From T1Sed10-7 sp046540855 (lineage in GTDB: Bacteria > Actinomycetota > Nitriliruptoria > Nitriliruptorales > Nitriliruptoraceae), in NCBI GenBank assembly GCA_046540855.1, contig JBKHEJ010000059.1, positions 1 to 13,312 of the forward strand: a stretch of 13,312 nt of DNA, read 5' to 3'. Below, one piece after another: positions 11,906 to 13,312 of the stretch. Position 1 is the first letter of the stretch, and each line of letters begins with the position of its first letter. The position numbers and the translations under genes are program-made. The notes beneath the pieces are model-generated. The model had not been told where the DNA came from. It saw only the letters and a program-made list of their open reading frames with translations, and did no database searches.

Positions 11906-13285
11906 CTCCTCGACGAAGGTGGCGAGCTGCGCCAGGTTGCGCACCTCCACCATGGCATCGACGTGCCGCGCGTAGGTCGAGGCGATCGAGTCACCGCTGT
12001 CCCAGAACCGGCGCGGCTCCGGGTTGAGCCAGTACACCTGTCGGGCGCGCCGTCGCACCTCCTCGAGCACCCAGGCGTTGGCCTGCCGGTGGTTGTTGCG
12101 TGCGTCACCGAGCACGAGCACGGTGCCGCGCGCCGTGACGGCTTCCAGGTGCGTGAGGTGGAACCGCGACAGCGCCCGGCCGTAGTCGGAGTGCCCGTCG
12201 AGGTGGACCAGCTCCGCCTCCACCAGCATCCGGCGCGCCGCCTCCTCCGCGTCGCCCTGGCGGAACCAGCGGGTCACCTCGTCGAGCTCGTCGATGAACG
12301 CGAAGGAGCGCACGGTCGTGAACCGTTCCTGCAGCGCGTGGACGAGCTGCAGGGTGAAGCGCGAGAAGGACGCCACGGACCCCGACACGTCGCACAGCAG
12401 CACGAGCTCGGGCTTGTGCGGCCGGCGGGGTCGGAACACCGGATCGACCGGCACCCCCCCGGTGAGCAGCGACCGGCGGACGGTGCGGCGCACGTCGAGC
12501 CGGCCGTCCCGCCCCGGGCGGCGCTTGGCGGCGACGCGGGTCGCGAGCTTGCGCGCCAGCGGCCGCAGCTGGGTCTGCAGCTCGGCCCGCTCCTCGCGGG
12601 TGAGGGCGAAGAGGTCACGTTCCTCGATCGGGGGTCGCACGACCCGCGCGGCGACCTGCTCGAGGCCGCGGTCCTCGACGGCGTGCTGGCGGATGGCCAC
12701 GTCGATCTCCCGGCGCAGCTGACGGACCCGGGCCTCGAACCGCTCGCGCAGGAGCCGCTCCTGGAGCGGGCTGAGCGCCTCCACCTCCTCCTCATCGGCC
12801 TCGAGCAGCGCCGCGACCAACCCCGGCAGGTCCAGGGCTCGCAGGACCCGGTACTGGAAGTAGGTGACGCGCCCGTCCCGGCCTTCCACGCGCCCGTGCT
12901 GCTCGACCGCCCGGCGCGCCGCCCGGGCGATCGCCGCCCGGTCCCCGGAGCGCAGCGCGTCGAGCACCTCCTCCTCCGTGCTGCCCGTCAGCTCCTCGAC
13001 GCTGTCCGAAGCGTCCGCGTCCGGCTCGTCCGCCGCCCCGGCGGACCCGGAGGGGTGCGCGGGCAGGTACAGCTCGAACAGCTCGTCGAAGGTGGACCGC
13101 TGGCTCGGCGCCGAGACCACCACCGCAGCGAGCGCCTCGCGGACCTGGTCCCGGTCCGCGAGGTCGATCGCCTTCAGCACCCGGACCGCATCGATCGCGC
13201 CCGTCTGAGCGGCGGGCAGACCGGCGCGGCGCAACGCCACCACCAGGGCGAGCACCCGGTCGACCAGCGCCTGCCCGGCCGACAC
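11897..13285 (-). CDS. CoxE-like VWA-domain protein
   Basis: The 462-residue protein matches the VWA-containing CoxE family. Such proteins usually act with a MoxR-type AAA+ ATPase in maturing or remodelling metalloenzymes, for example CO dehydrogenase (established for Cox operons, inferred here). An N-terminal helical region (1-75) and acidic linker (80-105) lead to a charged helical region (105-255). The von Willebrand A domain covers about 290-460, with MIDAS motif CDVSGSV (Asp299, Ser301, Ser303), the SDYGRAL region and VLVLGDARNN. GTG at 13285 follows the stop of an upstream reading frame by 3 bp, which is typical of translational coupling. No Shine-Dalgarno is obvious because the site overlaps the upstream gene end. 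No Cox structural genes lie in the window, so the client protein is unknown. It could equally be a general MoxR-VWA chaperone pair. Confidence 0.87.
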   Translation of the reverse strand: MSAGQALVDRVLALVVALRRAGLPAAQTGAIDAVRVLKAIDLADRDQVREALAAVVVSAPSQRSTFDELFELYLPAHPSGSAGAADEPDADASDSVEELTGSTEEEVLDALRSGDRAAIARAARRAVEQHGRVEGRDGRVTYFQYRVLRALDLPGLVAALLEADEEEVEALSPLQERLLRERFEARVRQLRREIDVAIRQHAVEDRGLEQVAARVVRPPIEERDLFALTREERAELQTQLRPLARKLATRVAAKRRPGRDGRLDVRRTVRRSLLTGGVPVDPVFRPRRPHKPELVLLCDVSGSVASFSRFTLQLVHALQERFTTVRSFAFIDELDEVTRWFRQGDAEEAARRMLVEAELVHLDGHSDYGRALSRFHLTHLEAVTARGTVLVLGDARNNHRQANAWVLEEVRRRARQVYWLNPEPRRFWDSGDSIASTYARHVDAMVEVRNLAQLATFVEELG

Positions 13286-13288
13286 CGC

Positions 13289-13312
13289 TCAGCCGCCGAG
13301 GGTGACGACCGC
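13289..13312 (-). CDS. C-terminal codons of an upstream gene, possibly a MoxR-type ATPase
   Basis: The minus strand entering at the window edge can be read as AVVTLGG followed by TGA at 13291-13289, 3 bp before the GTG of the CoxE-like gene. Only eight codons are visible, so coding is uncertain. CoxE-like genes usually follow a MoxR/CoxD AAA+ ATPase gene, which makes that the likeliest identity from context alone. Confidence 0.35.
   Translation of the reverse strand, partial: AVVTLGG

Overview
The window is very GC-rich and gene-dense. The encoded proteins (two-domain FadB with a partner thiolase, DUF222-HNH protein, TrpB2-type tryptophan synthase beta, CoxE-like VWA protein) and the TAGGGT/TAGGAT-like -10 elements point to a high-GC actinobacterium. 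The exact lineage cannot be read from the sequence. A deep-branching halotolerant group such as Nitriliruptoria/Euzebyales is only a guess, prompted by the haloarchaeal-looking fragment at the left end.

Layout, left to right. Positions 2-478 hold most of a grpE gene that reads like haloarchaeal GrpE. It breaks off inside the conserved DPQRHEV motif, exactly where a minus-strand actinobacterial nadD (997 down to 467) loses its C-terminus. The two truncated genes meet at about 12 bp that both can encode, so the left end looks like an assembly chimera, or less likely a real recombination junction. A divergent plus-strand trpB2 follows, then a two-gene plus-strand unit of unknown function (a 65-aa protein and a membrane-anchored Cys-rich protein). 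Facing these is a minus-strand DEDDh 3'-5' exonuclease. Divergent from the exonuclease is a VIT1/CCC1-type iron/manganese transporter gene.

The centre is a minus-strand fatty-acid beta-oxidation pair. The thiolase gene (fadA, 8971-7760) is transcribed before the enoyl-CoA hydratase/3-hydroxyacyl-CoA dehydrogenase gene (fadB, 7591-5411). Together they encode the last three steps of each beta-oxidation cycle. Upstream on the same strand is a membrane-anchored trypsin-like serine protease.

On the right, a DUF222-HNH nuclease-like gene starts at 10154 on the plus strand. A perfect GAAC-N4-GTTC actinobacterial SOS (LexA) box overlaps the -10 element of a good promoter whose predicted transcription start coincides with the ATG, so this looks like a leaderless, DNA-damage-inducible gene. 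The window ends with a minus-strand CoxE-like VWA protein and the last few codons of a gene just upstream of it.

The intergenic regions are all short (under 200 bp), but several carry GC-rich direct or tandem repeats (21, 19 and 34-35 bp units) or inverted repeats. I see no rRNA, tRNA, insertion sequence, CRISPR array or phage gene. Most of the window is ordinary chromosomal housekeeping and accessory content. The strongest leads are the grpE/nadD junction and the SOS-controlled leaderless DUF222-HNH gene. I did not find convincing evidence of a new multi-gene system.
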